Shown: positions 39,741-50,630, numbered from the stretch's first letter. The stretch: DNA of 64,000 nt from Bactericera cockerelli (GCA_024516035.1 CM044962.1:7908659-7972658), one strand, 5' to 3'. Notes: generated by a model not told the origin, from the sequence alone. Program-made: numbers and translations.

Positions 39741-42700
39741 AGAGAAAAATCCTAAGAGAAAAATAATGTATGTCTACACTAATGGGCGGGGTTATTGCTT
39801 ATGGAGACTCTTCCACCCAAAGGGTTGGGTAGAAGAGATTGCCACAGGCAATAACCCCGCCTTTTAGTTAGAAGAGATTGCCACATATTAGTATTGAATA
39901 AAAAAAAGACTCACTTGAAGAAATATACTTATAAATAATACTTAACAATATACCTACTTATACTTTTTCTTCTTCTTCTTTTCTTAATTATATACTGTTA
40001 CCTGTACTTTGTCCTCCTAATAAAGCTTGCAAAAAAAAAAAAAACTCTCCCTATGCTTACCTTCACCACGTCTTTCTGCATGGTTGGGATACTGGAATCT
40101 CCCAGGCATTTGTAGTACTTCATGAGTTCCTTCGGCTGCTCCTGCTGAAGTACATGTGTGGCACATGCCAGGTACATGTTCCCCAGACACTCTGGCGGTC
40201 CACGCAGGCAGGTGAATTCCCACTTTCCTGCCTTGTTCTTGTGTTGCTGAAGAAAAAAAAAACAAAAAAAAAAAAATAAAATAAAAAAAATATTTTTTTT
40301 TCAATTTTACACCAAAACTATTTAGAAAGTGAGATGACATAATAATAATAATGTAAATAACATGTTGGTCTATCGTGTTCCTCTAAGTACGGGGTATACT
40401 TTTCAGGAACCTGTAGGCTTCTTCTTTTTATTTGCTATTTTCTCAAGTTGTAAGTAAATATTTTGTTGTTTGTTTTCATTTATTCCTTGTTAACCTTAAT
40501 TTTCTTTAAATATCATTGTTTTTTAATAAGTATTTTTGTATTTCTTTTTTTCATGAATCATTTTTCAGGTCACCATACGTGCAATGCCTATAGCGCGCTA
40601 ACTCACTCTGCCTCGGTGACTACTTGTTAATTTAACTATTTGATTTGATTCATATAATTGGTTAATAGAACTATTTGTGCTTAGAAAATTTTCATTTATA
40701 ACTTGCAGTTGACACAAAAATGGTCACACAGACAGCTTCAGACATCGATTGTTCTTCAAAATGCAATAGCGCCCAGATTCAAAATTTGAACGATGTGTTT
40801 CTCTCTTTCTGGTGCAGTTTAATAAGGCGTATCTGCTTCGTTCCATCACACGTCTGAAAGAACTTATAATTTATTAAAACAACATAACAAAGGGTATTTT
40901 TTTTACTAGTGATACGCAGAATTGCAATTGCAGAAGTACTATAAATTCACGAAAGGGAAAAAAAGGAAAAAATCGAAGGGTGTAGGGTGCTCTGTTGAGT
41001 GGCAGTTCAAAAGGAAATCGAAAAGCTTTATGAAATGGAAATACTTCAGCATTCATTCTTCGTAACTGGTCTTACCTTAGTAGTTCCATAAGGGACCATG
41101 TCGAGTTGAATGTACTGTTCCCAATGCATGAAAAAAGGGACGAATGTAGTCTTCATCCACTGTAGGCTCACGGAGTTCACATAAATGGTGAACTTCACCT
41201 TGAAGATCTGAAAAAAAAAGGTGAAAAATACCTCTACAGTGTGTACTTTTTTATTTTATTTTTTAAGGATGTGTGTTTCACAGCGTTTTTTATATCGTAG
41301 CCATCAAACAGGAGCTATTGTAGACGCTTGTCTGGTCTGTGTTGTAGTTTGCCCATCCCCTAGTATGCCTCCCTCTGATGGGCGAGAAGTGACACAATAC
41401 TTTCTATTTAGATGCTGGGTCAACACGAGCGCACTGGAAGGTATCCCTTACAAATAGCTGTAACCTTGAATACAATATTCTTGTCGGCACGGGGGTTCGA
41501 ACTCGGAACCTTCTGCGTGGCAAGCTTAGAATTATTAGAACATGTTGAATTTTTGGAAGCATCATAGATGATTCAGTTTCAACATATACATTAGATATTA
41601 ATAATAATAATCATAAAAATTTCAAAATAAAATAACAAATTGTTTGTAAGGGATACCTTCCGGTGCGCTCGTGTTAACCCAGCACCTAATTGGGAAGTAT
41701 TGTGTCACTTCTGTGTCAACTGGTGATCTCTCTACCAACCCCCACACACACGGTATAAGGTATAAGGGGCAGGATGAAGCAGGTAGCTCTTACTACGTGG
41801 TGTTATCGACGGACGACACCTGATTCCGTCCCGCGAGTTTTTTCTCTCAGGCAGTCGATACTGGATTAGTGGATTCCATCCCGAACCTCTCAGGTCAATA
41901 GCTGGATTCCGTCCCGTCACTTGTTAAACTGTTGGCATAATGGGACTACCTGTCTTGCGCTGACAGTCTAAATAAAGCACTACTTATACTTATCTTATGA
42001 GTATTGAACACAAGAGTGGTGATTCTAATGAGAAAGGAAGTTTCCTCCGCCTCTTTTTGGGTTTGCTGTTTCTTTCTCCAACAGAAGTAAATGATTACTT
42101 TACAGACGATTTGATGACTATTAGGTATGCCAACTAATGACAATATTGCGAAGTTTTGTGATTACAATCTAGAAAATTACATCTTGCCTGACAGCAAGTA
42201 TTCTATTTGATTTGTACTTTTATTTTATTTTACGTATACATTTGAAATATTGAATACATAATTTATGTATTTATTTATGTATATAGGACGGAAAATATGG
42301 GACGGAATCCGGTATTGAACCCTTACTATGACCGGACGGAAACTGGTATTGAAATATTGACGGGACGGAATCGACGGGACGGAATAAGGTGAAAAAAAGG
42401 TAAATGGGACGGAATACGGTGCCTCCCGTTACCGACCCCGGCAGCCCCAGTCTATTTTGGGGGTGTAACAACTAAGAACACAAGTTAGCGGAATCCTTGC
42501 CAATGATGCGGTTCTATAAATAATATAGAGTTCAAACCATTAACAAAGTTCCAATAGAATAGAATAGAATAGAATAGAATAATTTTTATTGTAAATAAAG
42601 CCCGAGGGCATCTTACAAAGTCAATACTTAAAATTAATCTAATACTAAGGGAATAAAACAAAAGTAAATTACAATGTTATGACATTGAAAATAAAGACCG

Positions 42701-44045
42701 TTGACTAAGCTTAAATCAAATAATACTATACAATCTATACATTGTCAAGAAACTAAACAAAAAAGTAGTAGGTAGGTAAATAAATAAGACACATAACAAT
42801 AAATAAAATAAAACCATACAATATAAATATTGTAGTCTAGCTTAGTTGGTCATTTAAAAATTCGTCAATCGAAAAATATGCCTTTTCCAATAATAATTCT
42901 TTAACATGGCTTTTAAAAATTTGATATGGCATTTCTATTACATTAGCTGGTAATTTGTTAATGAATTTATAACAGTAAAAATTGGGACCATTTTGACTCT
43001 TAGTAAGTCTTACAAAGTCAGCTCTGAATTCATTCCGATGTCTAGTATCATGGGGATGGATTTGACTGTGTCTCACATAGTTAGAAATATTACTTTTGGC
43101 ATGTAACAAGCAGTTTATAATGTAAATACAAGGAAAGGTAAGAATACGTAAGGTTTTGAAAGCATCCTGGCAAGGAGCTCTATAGGGTAGTTTTCCAACT
43201 ATTCTCACAGCTTTTCTTTGTAACCTGAATGCACGTATTCTCTCTGCTGAGTGACCCCAAGCCAATAGGGAATAACTCAAATGTGATTCAACCAGACCAA
43301 AATATACGACTCTGAGAACCTCTTGAGAAACGCGGGAGGAGAGATTTCTCAGAAGGTAAAATATTTTTACCAAGTTTTTTAGCAATGTGGTCCATATGAG
43401 CCTCCCAGCATAAATTTGGCTGAAGTTGAGTACCTAATAATGTAACCGAGTCAGGATTTTCAAAACCTTCTGCATTTCTCAATGTAAATAATACTTTCTC
43501 AGTTTTATTTTTATTGATGAACAGTCAACAATTATTTAATTCTTTTTATTTACACTCATTTCTTTTTCTTAAACACTAAGGCGCTTGTTGGAACTTTGTT
43601 AATGGTTCGAACTCTATATTTATAGAACCGCATCATTGGCAAGGATTCCGCTAACTTGTGTTCTTAGTCGTTCCACCCCTAAAATAGACTGGGACTGCCG
43701 GGGTCGGTAGCAAATGGTGGAGGTGCGGGTGGAGGTTAAATTTGGACTGGCTTTGCTTTCTGCAGGGTCAAACGAAAATAAGGGCGGAATTAATAGACGT
43801 TTTTGAAATACCTCTGTGGCGCTAAGTCACGGATTGCGTACTGTGTAAGATAGGGAAAATCGACACTTACCAACGACTTAAGTTATTCATGTTGTCTATT
43901 AATTCCGCCCTAAATATTGGTGAAAAAATCGACTCTCACCTTCACTGCCGATGCCGTGTCATTTTTTCTCTCCACACGAGACTGAACTCAAACACTGCAA
44001 GCTAACAAAAGCCGCCAGGAGCACACAAGCAATTGACTTCTTCAT
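35592..44045 (-). CDS. GILT-like thiol reductase family protein lacking the CxxC active site
   Basis: Exons (minus): 43940-44045, 41076-41207, 40061-40246, 38543-38671, 35592-35702, all with GT-AG junctions in phase 0. Exon 1 encodes signal peptide MKKSIACVLLAAFVSLQC. Exon 2 gives VKFTIYVNSVSLQW...VPYGTTK, aligned with the GILT start V.YYESLCxxC...LVPYG, but both active-site cysteines are replaced (region reads NSVSLQW). Exon 3 has the family signature as CLRGPPECLGNMYLAC. Exon 4 begins CAGIFIYD and ends FPFVILDD. Exon 5 ends HYLCEALSN..QPEDC, the C-terminal cysteine pair. The expected length of about 220 aa is normal for GILT. GILT reduces disulfides in lysosomes; this copy should not. Exon 1 contains one extra A in a six-A run, which puts TGA in frame: an assembly error or a disabling mutation. 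Confidence 0.8.
36060..36300. repeat. CA-rich repeat, possibly inverted satellite remnant
   Basis: ACACA-rich sequence that includes CACCACCCATACATCACAC, the complement of the 22-bp satellite motif at 37.4-38.4 kb. Sequence at 36443-36510 is also inverted relative to 37315-37380, so the satellites may sit at both ends of one inverted element. Confidence 0.5.
36540..37195 (+). mobile_element. interspersed repeat (GTATTCGTCGAAAATT family)
   Basis: TACTTTCCTTATCCTATAAT, GTATTCGTCGAAAATTTGAC, a GT-rich stretch, GGTAAGAGCTAGAGACTTGA, CGGCCACAGGGCCGCAAATA, then the 24.1-kb-type 3' part ending TGTGATGTTTACACCA. It is the longest copy in the window, and 44938-45350 is a second. No protein was recognised. 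Confidence 0.6.
37385..38415 (+). repeat. 22-bp satellite array, about 46 copies
   Basis: The unit is GATGTATGG(G/A)TGGAGCGTG followed by (T/G)GT, repeated head to tail for about 1.03 kb with two main variant positions. It lies in the last intron of the GILT-like gene. There is no coding sense. Confidence 0.9.
38700..38785. repeat. (CT)n microsatellite next to GILT exon 4
   Basis: CT/TTTCT repeats start about 30 bp upstream (minus-strand sense) of exon 4. A longer run is at 39583-39738. The segment carrying exon 4's acceptor is duplicated beside the second run. Confidence 0.85.
39360..39582 (-). repeat. TE fragment and duplicated exon 4 acceptor
   Basis: 39360-39530 is the complement of 61975-62150 (AATCGGAAGTATTGTG, CCTCCTGAGCAAC). 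39541-39582 repeats 38660-38705: ATTCCGGCACACTGAAAGAA, ATCATACCATAGTTAACACT. On the minus strand this contains the 3' splice site and first bases of GILT exon 4. Confidence 0.7.
39780..39890. mobile_element. inverted pair of element ends (same family as gene B intron 4)
   Basis: GGGCGGGGTTATTGCTTATG..CTCTTCCACCC is followed by GGGTTGGGTAGAAGAGATTG..GCAATAACCCCGCC: two 3' ends head to head. This family also occurs in introns at 53.3, 57.1 and 59.9 kb. Confidence 0.65.
41262..41525 (-). repeat. tRNA-derived SINE family 7
   Basis: Second copy of the 25045-25317 element (TTTCACAGC...GTAGCCATCAAACAGGAGCT, CTGATGGGCGAGAAGTGACA, then a minus-strand tRNA-like head with B box GAGTTCGAACC). It lies in GILT intron 1. 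A rearranged piece is at 41639-41730. Confidence 0.65.
42422..43712. mobile_element. inverted-repeat element split by a LINE
   Basis: The left arm 42422-42553 (TACCGACCCCGGCAGCCCCA ... AACAAAGTTCCAA) is mirrored by the right arm 43587-43712 (TTGGAACTTTGTTAATGG ... GGGGTCGGTA). A truncated LINE lies between them, so the original element was roughly 260-280 bp of near-perfect palindrome. Confidence 0.7.
42555..43560 (-). pseudogene. truncated LINE ORF2 C-terminus
   Basis: On the minus strand: SVTLLGTQLQPNLCWEAHMD.., then RVVYFGLVESHLSYSLLAWG and RLQRKAVRIVGKLPYRAPCQ, the thumb/C-terminal region of jockey/RTE-type reverse transcriptases. It is broken by a frameshift near 43370 and has no catalytic domain. 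The 3' end carries AATAAA-rich UTR and a (TATTC)n tail, seen on plus as GAATA repeats at 42556-42583, which fixes its orientation. Confidence 0.8.
43782..43910. mobile_element. PIF/Harbinger-type MITE, copy 2
   Basis: TAA|GGGCGGAATTAATAGAC ... GTCTATTAATTCCGCCC|TAA. It has perfect 17-bp terminal repeats and a TAA target duplication. It sits 30 bp from the donor of GILT exon 1. Confidence 0.85.
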
Positions 44046-44394
44046 TCTGGGAGACTACCTGTTAGGGCACACTGTCCAAATTGTCTAACGAGAGTGGCAC
44101 TCAAGAGCTCCTTTCACTTGGAATCCTCGCAGTAACTGGTAAGTCTTAATAATAATACTGGTAAGTCTTAATAAAAAACTGGTAAGTCTTAATAAAAACT
44201 GGTAAGTCTTAATAATAAAAAAACTGGTAAGACTTAATTTTTTTTATTTATTATTATCATTATTTTTAATCATTATTTATTTATTTTTAACATAGGTTTA
44301 TACTTATATTATTTTCCCCTTTGTAAATTTTCATGTAATTGCATCATTAATGATGAGTTTGAAAATAATTAATTTTTTTTAAATAATAAGACTC

Positions 44395-44595
44395 TTTAGT
44401 GGAAGATAACCACCAGGCGAGGTTAATGCTCAAAGCATTTTCTACCACCTAACCCTCAGAGTCTTATTATTATGTGGTTTCAAACTCAAATTAATGAGGA
44501 AAAATTGATGCACTGGGTGGGATTCGAACCAACGGATCCCTACGCTACCTGGATTGCCAGACTAGCGCGTTAACCTCTTGACTACCAGTGACTAA
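44395..44595 (-). repeat. tRNA-headed SINE, partner of 2990-3165
   Basis: The minus-strand head GTCACTGGTAGTCAAGAGGT has B box GGTTCGAATCC. The body GAGGTTAATGCTCAAAGCAT is shared with 3.0 kb. Confidence 0.6.
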
Positions 44596-44937
44596 GTCTT
44601 AAGGTAGACTAATGAAAGTCCTATCAGTTGAATTTTGAATTGAGTTCAATAAAATATGCTAGAAATTTTAAAACTTCCTTGGTGATTGATGGACAGTACA
44701 TTTGCGTCTATCTGTCAATTGACATTAAATTTGTTTACGTATCGCTCGCTATTCTACCTATTTTGTTTTTTTTATGGTAGAATAGCATTTTAACTACATT
44801 TTCCTTTTTATCAATTCAACTAAAGTATCTGTAGTAGTAGACGCTACAGAATCTTTATGTTTGCAATTAGATAGCTAATATAGGCAGAACTCGAGGTTAC
44901 AAAATATTTTAGTGCCGATTTGATAAGAGTGTTTATT

Positions 44938-45350
44938 ACTTTCCTTATTCTATAATAAAGATAGTATTGTAGTCGTCGAAAATTCATAGGCTCAGGATAC
45001 CAAAAAAGTTGTTTACGAACATTGTTCCGAGTGTCTGTGTGTCCGTCAACACGATGTCTCGAGAACGGTAACAGCTGAAATTTGGTATGGAACTTGATTT
45101 TATATACCCACCACGAAACTTTTAATTAAAATCGGGCGCAATCTTCAGCCACAGGAACGCAAAGAGCGGCCGAAAAGACCGCTTTTTTAATTCACCTTCG
45201 ATAGAGGCTCTTATCAATAATTCCAATTATTTTGAGGTGCTATTTACGAATGCGACGTTGTTTTTAGCTATCTGTTACCGTTGAGTCACCAGTGGCGGAA
45301 TTTGACTTCTTTTTGAGTGATAAGGAATGTTGTGTGGTGTCACACCAGTT
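44938..45350 (+). mobile_element. interspersed repeat (GTATTCGTCGAAAATT family)
   Basis: TTACTTTCCTTATTCTATAAT, TTGTAGTCGTCGAAAATTCA, AGGATACCAAAAAAGTTGTT, then AGTCACCAGTGGCGGAATTT..GTGTGGTGTCACACCAG. It is a diverged copy of 36540-37195. Confidence 0.55.
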
Positions 45351-45534
45351 TATTGTCTTCTATAAATGAGAACAGCTCTGCTTACTTACGACCAATTATT
45401 TTAAAATCTATTAAAGTCTTTCATTAATTTCCAATTCTTGTTGAAGGTAATAAAAATTTGAACTGCTCTATTTTAAATGATACTGGTACATAAGAAAAGA
45501 TCATTAAAAACAGAGATGGAATATTATTTTTTTT

Positions 45535-46012
45535 TGTATTTGGCTTTAATGCAGTATTTGGCTTTATTGCAGTATTTGGCTTAATTGCAGTATTTGGCTT
45601 TAATGCAGTATTTGCCTTTGATGCAGTATTTGGCTTTGATGCAGTATTTGGCTTTAATGCAGTATTTGACTTTGATGCAGTATTTGGCTTTAATGCAGTA
45701 TTTGGCTTTAATGCAGTATTTGGCTTTGATGCAGTATTTGGCTTTGGTGCAGTACCTATTTGGCTTTAATGCAGTATTTGGCTTTAATACAGTATTTGGC
45801 TTTAATGCAGTATTTCGCTTTAATGCAGTATTTGGCTTTAGTGCGGTATTTGGCTTTGATGCAGTATTTGGCTATGATGCAGTATTTGGCTTTAATGCAG
45901 TATTTGGCATTGATGCAGTATTTGGCTTTAATGCAGAATTTGGCTTTGATGCAGTATTTGGCTTTGATGCAGTATTTGGCTTTAATGCAGTATTTGGCTT
46001 CAGTGGAGGTAA
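45535..46012 (+). repeat. 18-bp minisatellite, about 26 copies
   Basis: The unit GCAGTATTTGGCTTTAAT has variants at the last positions. Because 18 is a multiple of 3 it stays open in several frames (LMQYLA repeats on plus, KAKYCI on minus). There is no start context, splice context or homology, so these frames are not genes. Confidence 0.9.
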
Positions 46013-46234
46013 GCAGGTAAGTGGACATGACGAGATGTAGACACTTGCCTCTACTGCTTGTCCCCTTCTCCACTAAAATCACGCTTTTGTTGAAAAATAC
46101 ACACACGCAATGAAAATTGTATAAAATAAACTGGTGTGACACTACACGACTCTCCTCATCACTCGAAAAAAAACTCAAATACTGCCACTGGTAACTTAAA
46201 GGTAACAGTTAGCTAAAAGTTAATGTCAAAAGGT

Positions 46235-46440
46235 CTGTCCCGGTAGCTCAGTGGTAAAGGCGGCACTCTGTGAATCCAGAGATTCCAGAGCTCGTGGGTT
46301 CGAAACCCAACCGGGACATGACAAGTTATCCTCCCATTTGGGATTTTTACCACATAATAATATGTCTTGGGCTTACTGCTGGAATAATGGGACTTAATAG
46401 TCTTAATCGGGCAGTATAAATAAGGTGATATTATTATTAT
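46235..46440 (+). repeat. tRNA-derived SINE family 3
   Basis: Complete structure: the head TGTCCCGGTAGCTCAGTGGT has B box GGGTTCGAAACC and closes with GGTTCGAAACCCAACCGGGACA. The body TGACAAGTTATCCTCCC... runs to ...CGGGCAGTATAAATAAGG, with a (TTA)n tail. A second, adjacent copy is at 46577-46775. Confidence 0.85.
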
Positions 46441-46576
46441 AAATTCGTAATCAGAACCTCAAGATCATTTGATTTGATAGATGAACCCCCATCTCAGATG
46501 AATAATAAAAAAGTTTCGGGACTGGAGAGTGTTTCTCGAACGGATTACTGGTAGTACTGGTGTATTCAATTGTCTG

Positions 46577-46775
46577 TCCCGTTATCCCAGTGGTAAAGGC
46601 GACACTCTGTGAATCCAGAGGGTCGCAGGTTGGAAACCCAGCCGGGACTTGACAAGTTATCCTTCCAGCATTTGGGATTTTTACCGCCTAATATGCGTAT
46701 TGGGCTTACTGCTGGAATAATGAGACTTAATAGTCCTCATCGGGCAGTATAAATAAGGCGATAGATATTCTTATT
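46577..46775 (+). repeat. tRNA-derived SINE family 3
   Basis: The head TGTCCCGTTATCCCAGTGGT is diverged in the A box, so it is an older copy than 46235. The same body and tail follow. The stretch 46780-47390 beyond it shows only AT-rich DNA with a local 130-bp direct repeat (about 47150-47225 and 47300-47365). Confidence 0.75.
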
Positions 46776-47389
46776 ATTCAACGTGACATCGGTGCTGGCT
46801 TTAGGTGTTTATGTCAGTATGTAGTCTGCTATGTCTATGTACTTAGATACTCATAAAAAAAACTGCTGTAAAGAAGTAGTTATTTTCTTTCAAAATGAAC
46901 TATAGTACCTAGGTATTTTTTGGGTTACCATCTTTATTGTTTCATAAAATCTTTTCATATTACATCCATTTATGACGATTGGACAATATAATATACATAC
47001 GATCTATTATGAGTTCGTATATCCATTCTGAGAAGAAATCCTTGAACTTTTTCGACTGTCATAAATGTTCTTTTGAATGTAAGGTCTTTGAACTGTGCTT
47101 GCGGCAATTTTTACTAAATAACATCTTTGATTTCAAGTATATACACAACACATATTATGTTTTTATAATTATGTTTTTTTATGTTTTATTATAAAAAATA
47201 TCAAACATAAAAAAAAATCATCAAAACTCTAAATAAAATCTAAATAAATAAAATCTTTGATTTCCAGTACCTATATATTTACAATTACACATATTATGTT
47301 TATGTATGTTTTTAATGTTTTATTATAAAAAATATCAAACATAAAAAAATTCATCAAAACTCCATTTTTTGGAATTGTTCCCAAATATT

Positions 47390-47985
47390 AAGCTGCATTG
47401 CCACTCTGGACAGTTACTCGTATACCAATCCCCGCATTAAGGAGAACCTTGATCTGGGATGTCCTTTTTTCGCAGTAAGGCGTTCGCCGATACAGTTGAC
47501 CAATATCTTAGCTTCGCTACACCACGATCCCATAGTCTCAACTGAGAAGGCATTGAAGAGATAAGCATCATTTTTGATATTTAAATAGGTACATGTTTTC
47601 TCTTACAACCCTTCTCTGCCGCTGATCCAGGTTCGTGAGCTGACAGGTGGACGTATGATGAGGCCAATTTATCGACGCATGTTGCGTATCCAACCAATGA
47701 CCGACCTCTTGACCAAGGAATGAAGGTCATGCCATCGGATCGTGCACCATCATTTCTGGATAAACCAGTAGGCTCCAAAAGGGATGGCACATCAATTCTG
47801 CCCAAACTTCGCCACTGCCACTATGATTCTGCCACTGGTCACTGCTTCACATCAAAGCAGCTACTCATTTTTCCTCACGAGGTATGAGTACAGAGCGGAA
47901 AAATTCTTATCCCGCTGGGGATCGAACCCAGGTCACCATGCGTGCAATACTTAGCACGCTAACTCACTCGGCCACAGTGACTACT
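47390..47985 (-). pseudogene. LINE C-terminal relic followed by SINE family 5
   Basis: The minus-strand frame in 47581-47805 reads SDGMTFIPWSRGRSLVGYAT and CVDKLASSYVHLSA, a pattern typical of a widespread LINE ORF2 C-terminus (PDGxTxxPW..GRxLVWDxTCxDTLA...). It has no reverse transcriptase core. 47815-47985 is a family 5 SINE on the minus strand. Confidence 0.55.
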
Positions 47986-48206
47986 TTATCACTTAATCAT
48001 TAAATCACAACTCTGTAGTGGGTGGCACAGCATTTCGAGACATAATAATAACACCATTTGCCTAAGTAACTAATTGTTGGCTCCCAATTGTTGGCTGTCC
48101 CGTAGTGAGTTCAAAACCCAGACATGAGATTTTATTCTTCCACTTGGGATTTTGACATCATCATAATGCGTCTTGGGCTTACTGCTAGAATAATAGGACT
48201 GTAAGT

Positions 48207-48350
48207 ACAGACCTCAGTAGCTTGATCGATAAGGCAGTGGACTTGTAACCTGGAGATCGGTGGTTCATGTCCCGGTTTCAGGGTGGATTTGGTAAAGTGA
48301 GTGAGTAGTTGTGATATCACGAAAGTGATTAACACAAATATGATAACTAA
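48207..48350 (+). repeat. tRNA-derived SINE family 2
   Basis: ACCTCAGTAGCTTGATCGAT head, B box GGTTCATGTCC, and the body GGTTTCAGGGTGGATTT..GTGATATCACGAAAGTGATT. It is flanked by halves of a family 3 SINE (GGGCTTACTGCTAGAATAAT before, TAATGGGACTTTAATCC after), so it inserted into an older SINE. Confidence 0.75.
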
Positions 48351-48421
48351 TGGGACTTTAATCCTGGTGGTGCAGAACCTATAAATAAGGCGATTTTACT
48401 TTTATTCCTTGTGTATTAATA

Positions 48422-48900
48422 ACTAGCGGGTTATACCCGCCGCTTCGCCAGCCCATCAGACACACACATACATACACACACACAGACTGACGCACGGACC
48501 AATTGCTGAAAACAACTTTTTTGGTATCCTTAGGCTATGATTCGTCCAGAAATGTGAAAAACTGGGTAGGTCAAATTTTCGACGAATACAATACTTTCTT
48601 TTTTTTTAAAAGTGGGGTTTAACGTCGCTTTCAACTGCCATGGTCATATCACGACGGGGGTTTTAGCCTCCATTCGCAGGAAACTCACAAACCTGCTACT
48701 CACATTGACCTCACCCAGCCTGGTCGGGAAAAGCCGGGAAAAGCCAGCGTCACGAGAATTAGAATTTGAATGGTCACCCATCCAAGTCTTAACCTCGCTG
48801 GATGTCGCTTAACTTCGGTGTTCTGAAGGGAACCGGTGTATTCAACATGCCATCGACGCTGGCTACACAATTCTTTCCTTATTATAGGATGAGGAAAGTA
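48422..48900 (-). mobile_element. Helitron-like element split by a 5S-headed SINE
   Basis: On the minus strand the element ends GGCGAAGCGGCGGGTATAAC then CCGCTAG|T, a CTAG terminus. Its interior is the GTATTCGTCGAAAATT family. A 5S-headed SINE (48601-48865) interrupts it within the ATACAATACTTTC segment, with roughly duplicated flanks (CAATACTTTC / CAATTCTTTC). Confidence 0.6.
48601..48865 (-). repeat. 5S-rRNA-derived SINE
   Basis: Full-length relative of 30651-30920, with the T run on plus at its left end and AGCCAGCGTCGATGGCATG on minus at its right end. A small rearrangement lies at about 48721-48740. Confidence 0.8.
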
Positions 48901-50068
48901 AAAACCGCTTTTAGAAACTCCTTCAATAGTGCTTAAAATACAAGCAAAGCTGCCTATTTTTTAAACTCCAGTTTTTGAAGGCGTTTTTTGTTCATTATCT
49001 TATCAATGAATGGTGCCTGTTTCACAAAATAATTTTCATCGCTTGAAAAATAATTTGTTAAATAGTTAATAGGTGTAGTTTTCCAAGTTGAAGCTCTTTT
49101 AGTGTTAAAATTTAAATTTATTTTTGTTCCTTTCTTTCTGATAGTTTAATATTTTCTTTTTTTGACTCGAATTTCAAGTTAAAGTATTGTTTTTTCTAAA
49201 TTTCTCCATATCAGCATAATTTTAAATCATACAACGGGCCTCAAAAATTCATCCAATCACATCGATCTGCACAAATTGCACTTCAACAAAAAAAACAACA
49301 AAAATTGAAAATGGAAAATAGAATAAAATATTAATTTATCATTTTATTTTTACTGCCTCTTGTTACGATCTTTTTATCAATTTTACTCAAGTTTAAGCTA
49401 TTTCTCGTCTTGTGACAGTATTATATGGCGTGTTTGTGACTAATAGGGACATTTATGAATTTGAATCGTGGACAATCCGTTTGTGAATCGATTTCGTAAG
49501 ATGATGTCTGGAAAGGTGCAAAGACAATGACTAACCGAACGCAGTACCCTCGTAGTTTGAGCTCCCCAGAAGGATTCTTCAACTTCTTGCCCACTTCCTA
49601 CATTGCCAGACCACCGAGGATATCAAATAGACACAGTATGGCCAATCAAGCGCCAGTCCAGTCAGGTATGGACTGAAAAAGGCATGGAATGGTGCAATAG
49701 ATAAAACTTGGTCAAGCTCTCATGCTCAAGGCCACTGGTATCAGAGCTTCCTTGTCCAGTAGGGAAATGCCTTCTGGAATGCTTTTCGTCATGTTAAATA
49801 AGTGAAAAGCTTGGAAATGCTTGCTCATACTCTTTTTAATAAGAGCATTTCTCCAGACCTTGACCCAGTGACCCAGACCATACTTAAAATATATCTTACA
49901 TGTTCAAACACGGGTGTAAGAGTACTGAAGGGACTGGTATTTTTTCTCTTATTATCAGGTTATGTTGCTTTATAGAGAGGTAAATTTGACCTGGAGATTT
50001 TTCTTTTATTTCCAAGTTTGACTACCTATCACCATACTTGCCAGAATAATTGACAAATTTGGGATCAC
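48900..50068. other. no gene seen
   Basis: AT-rich sequence without a convincing open frame, splice-bounded exon or recognisable repeat, apart from short A/T runs. The part at 49440-49900 is less AT-rich and could be a decayed transposon, but no family was recognised. Confidence 0.5.
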
Positions 50069-50069
50069 A

Positions 50070-50312
50070 ACTTTTATCTTAATATATAAATGTCAAAGAC
50101 ACTCACTGACCACTGACTGATCATCGCTCTACAGCCCAAACCGTAAGTCCTAGGAAGCTGAAATTTGGTAGGTAGCTTTGTCTTATAGTCTAGATGTGCA
50201 ATAAGACGGGATTTTTTGAAACTCCCACAACAACACCTGCCATTGGCGAAAAAGGATTTTTTGCTTTCACGGCCATGCCTCGGCCAGCAAGGCGGGCGAC
50301 AGCCCGCTAGTA
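50070..50312 (+). mobile_element. non-autonomous Helitron
   Basis: Second copy of the element nested in gene B intron 4. It shares CCTAGGAAGCTGAAATTTGG, GTCTAGATGTGCAATAAGAC and GCCATTGGCGAAAAAGGATT, and ends GGCGGGCGACAGCCCGCTAG|T. Confidence 0.75.
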
Positions 50313-50334
50313 AGTAAATATGAGAAGACCAGAG

Positions 50335-50630
50335 TTCCCAAGTTTGATCCCCGGTTGGAGCAGAATTTTCTCACAGAAAATTCTGTTCCCTCTAAACACG
50401 TGAGGTTTGCATTTCTGGTCCTACCCAGGCTGGGTGAAGTTAATGTGGGTAGTACAATTCCCAGCAAATGGAGGGTAAAACCTTTGTCCTGACTATCTCA
50501 AATCAGGATGTTAAAACCAAATAGTATCAATGGACATGAAAGGAGCCTAGACATTGGATCAGGGCATTCAAATAATCCTCTCACCACCGTGATATAGGTA
50601 TCTGTGCCAGTTGCACGGACACATAATTAT
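50335..50630 (+). repeat. tRNA-derived SINE family 1, 5' truncated
   Basis: Starts inside the head at GTTTGATCCCCGGTTGG, then the full body and the 3' CTCTCACCACCGTGATATAG segment. A fragment of family 7 follows at about 50795-50900. The rest up to 51.27 kb is AT-rich, with no gene seen. Confidence 0.7.

Noticed and set aside
45535..46178. Long open frames (LMQYLA repeats, KAKYCI repeats) over the 18-bp array
   Set aside because: The period is a multiple of 3, so several frames stay open by arithmetic. There is no signal peptide, splice context, or divergence pattern of a protein repeat.
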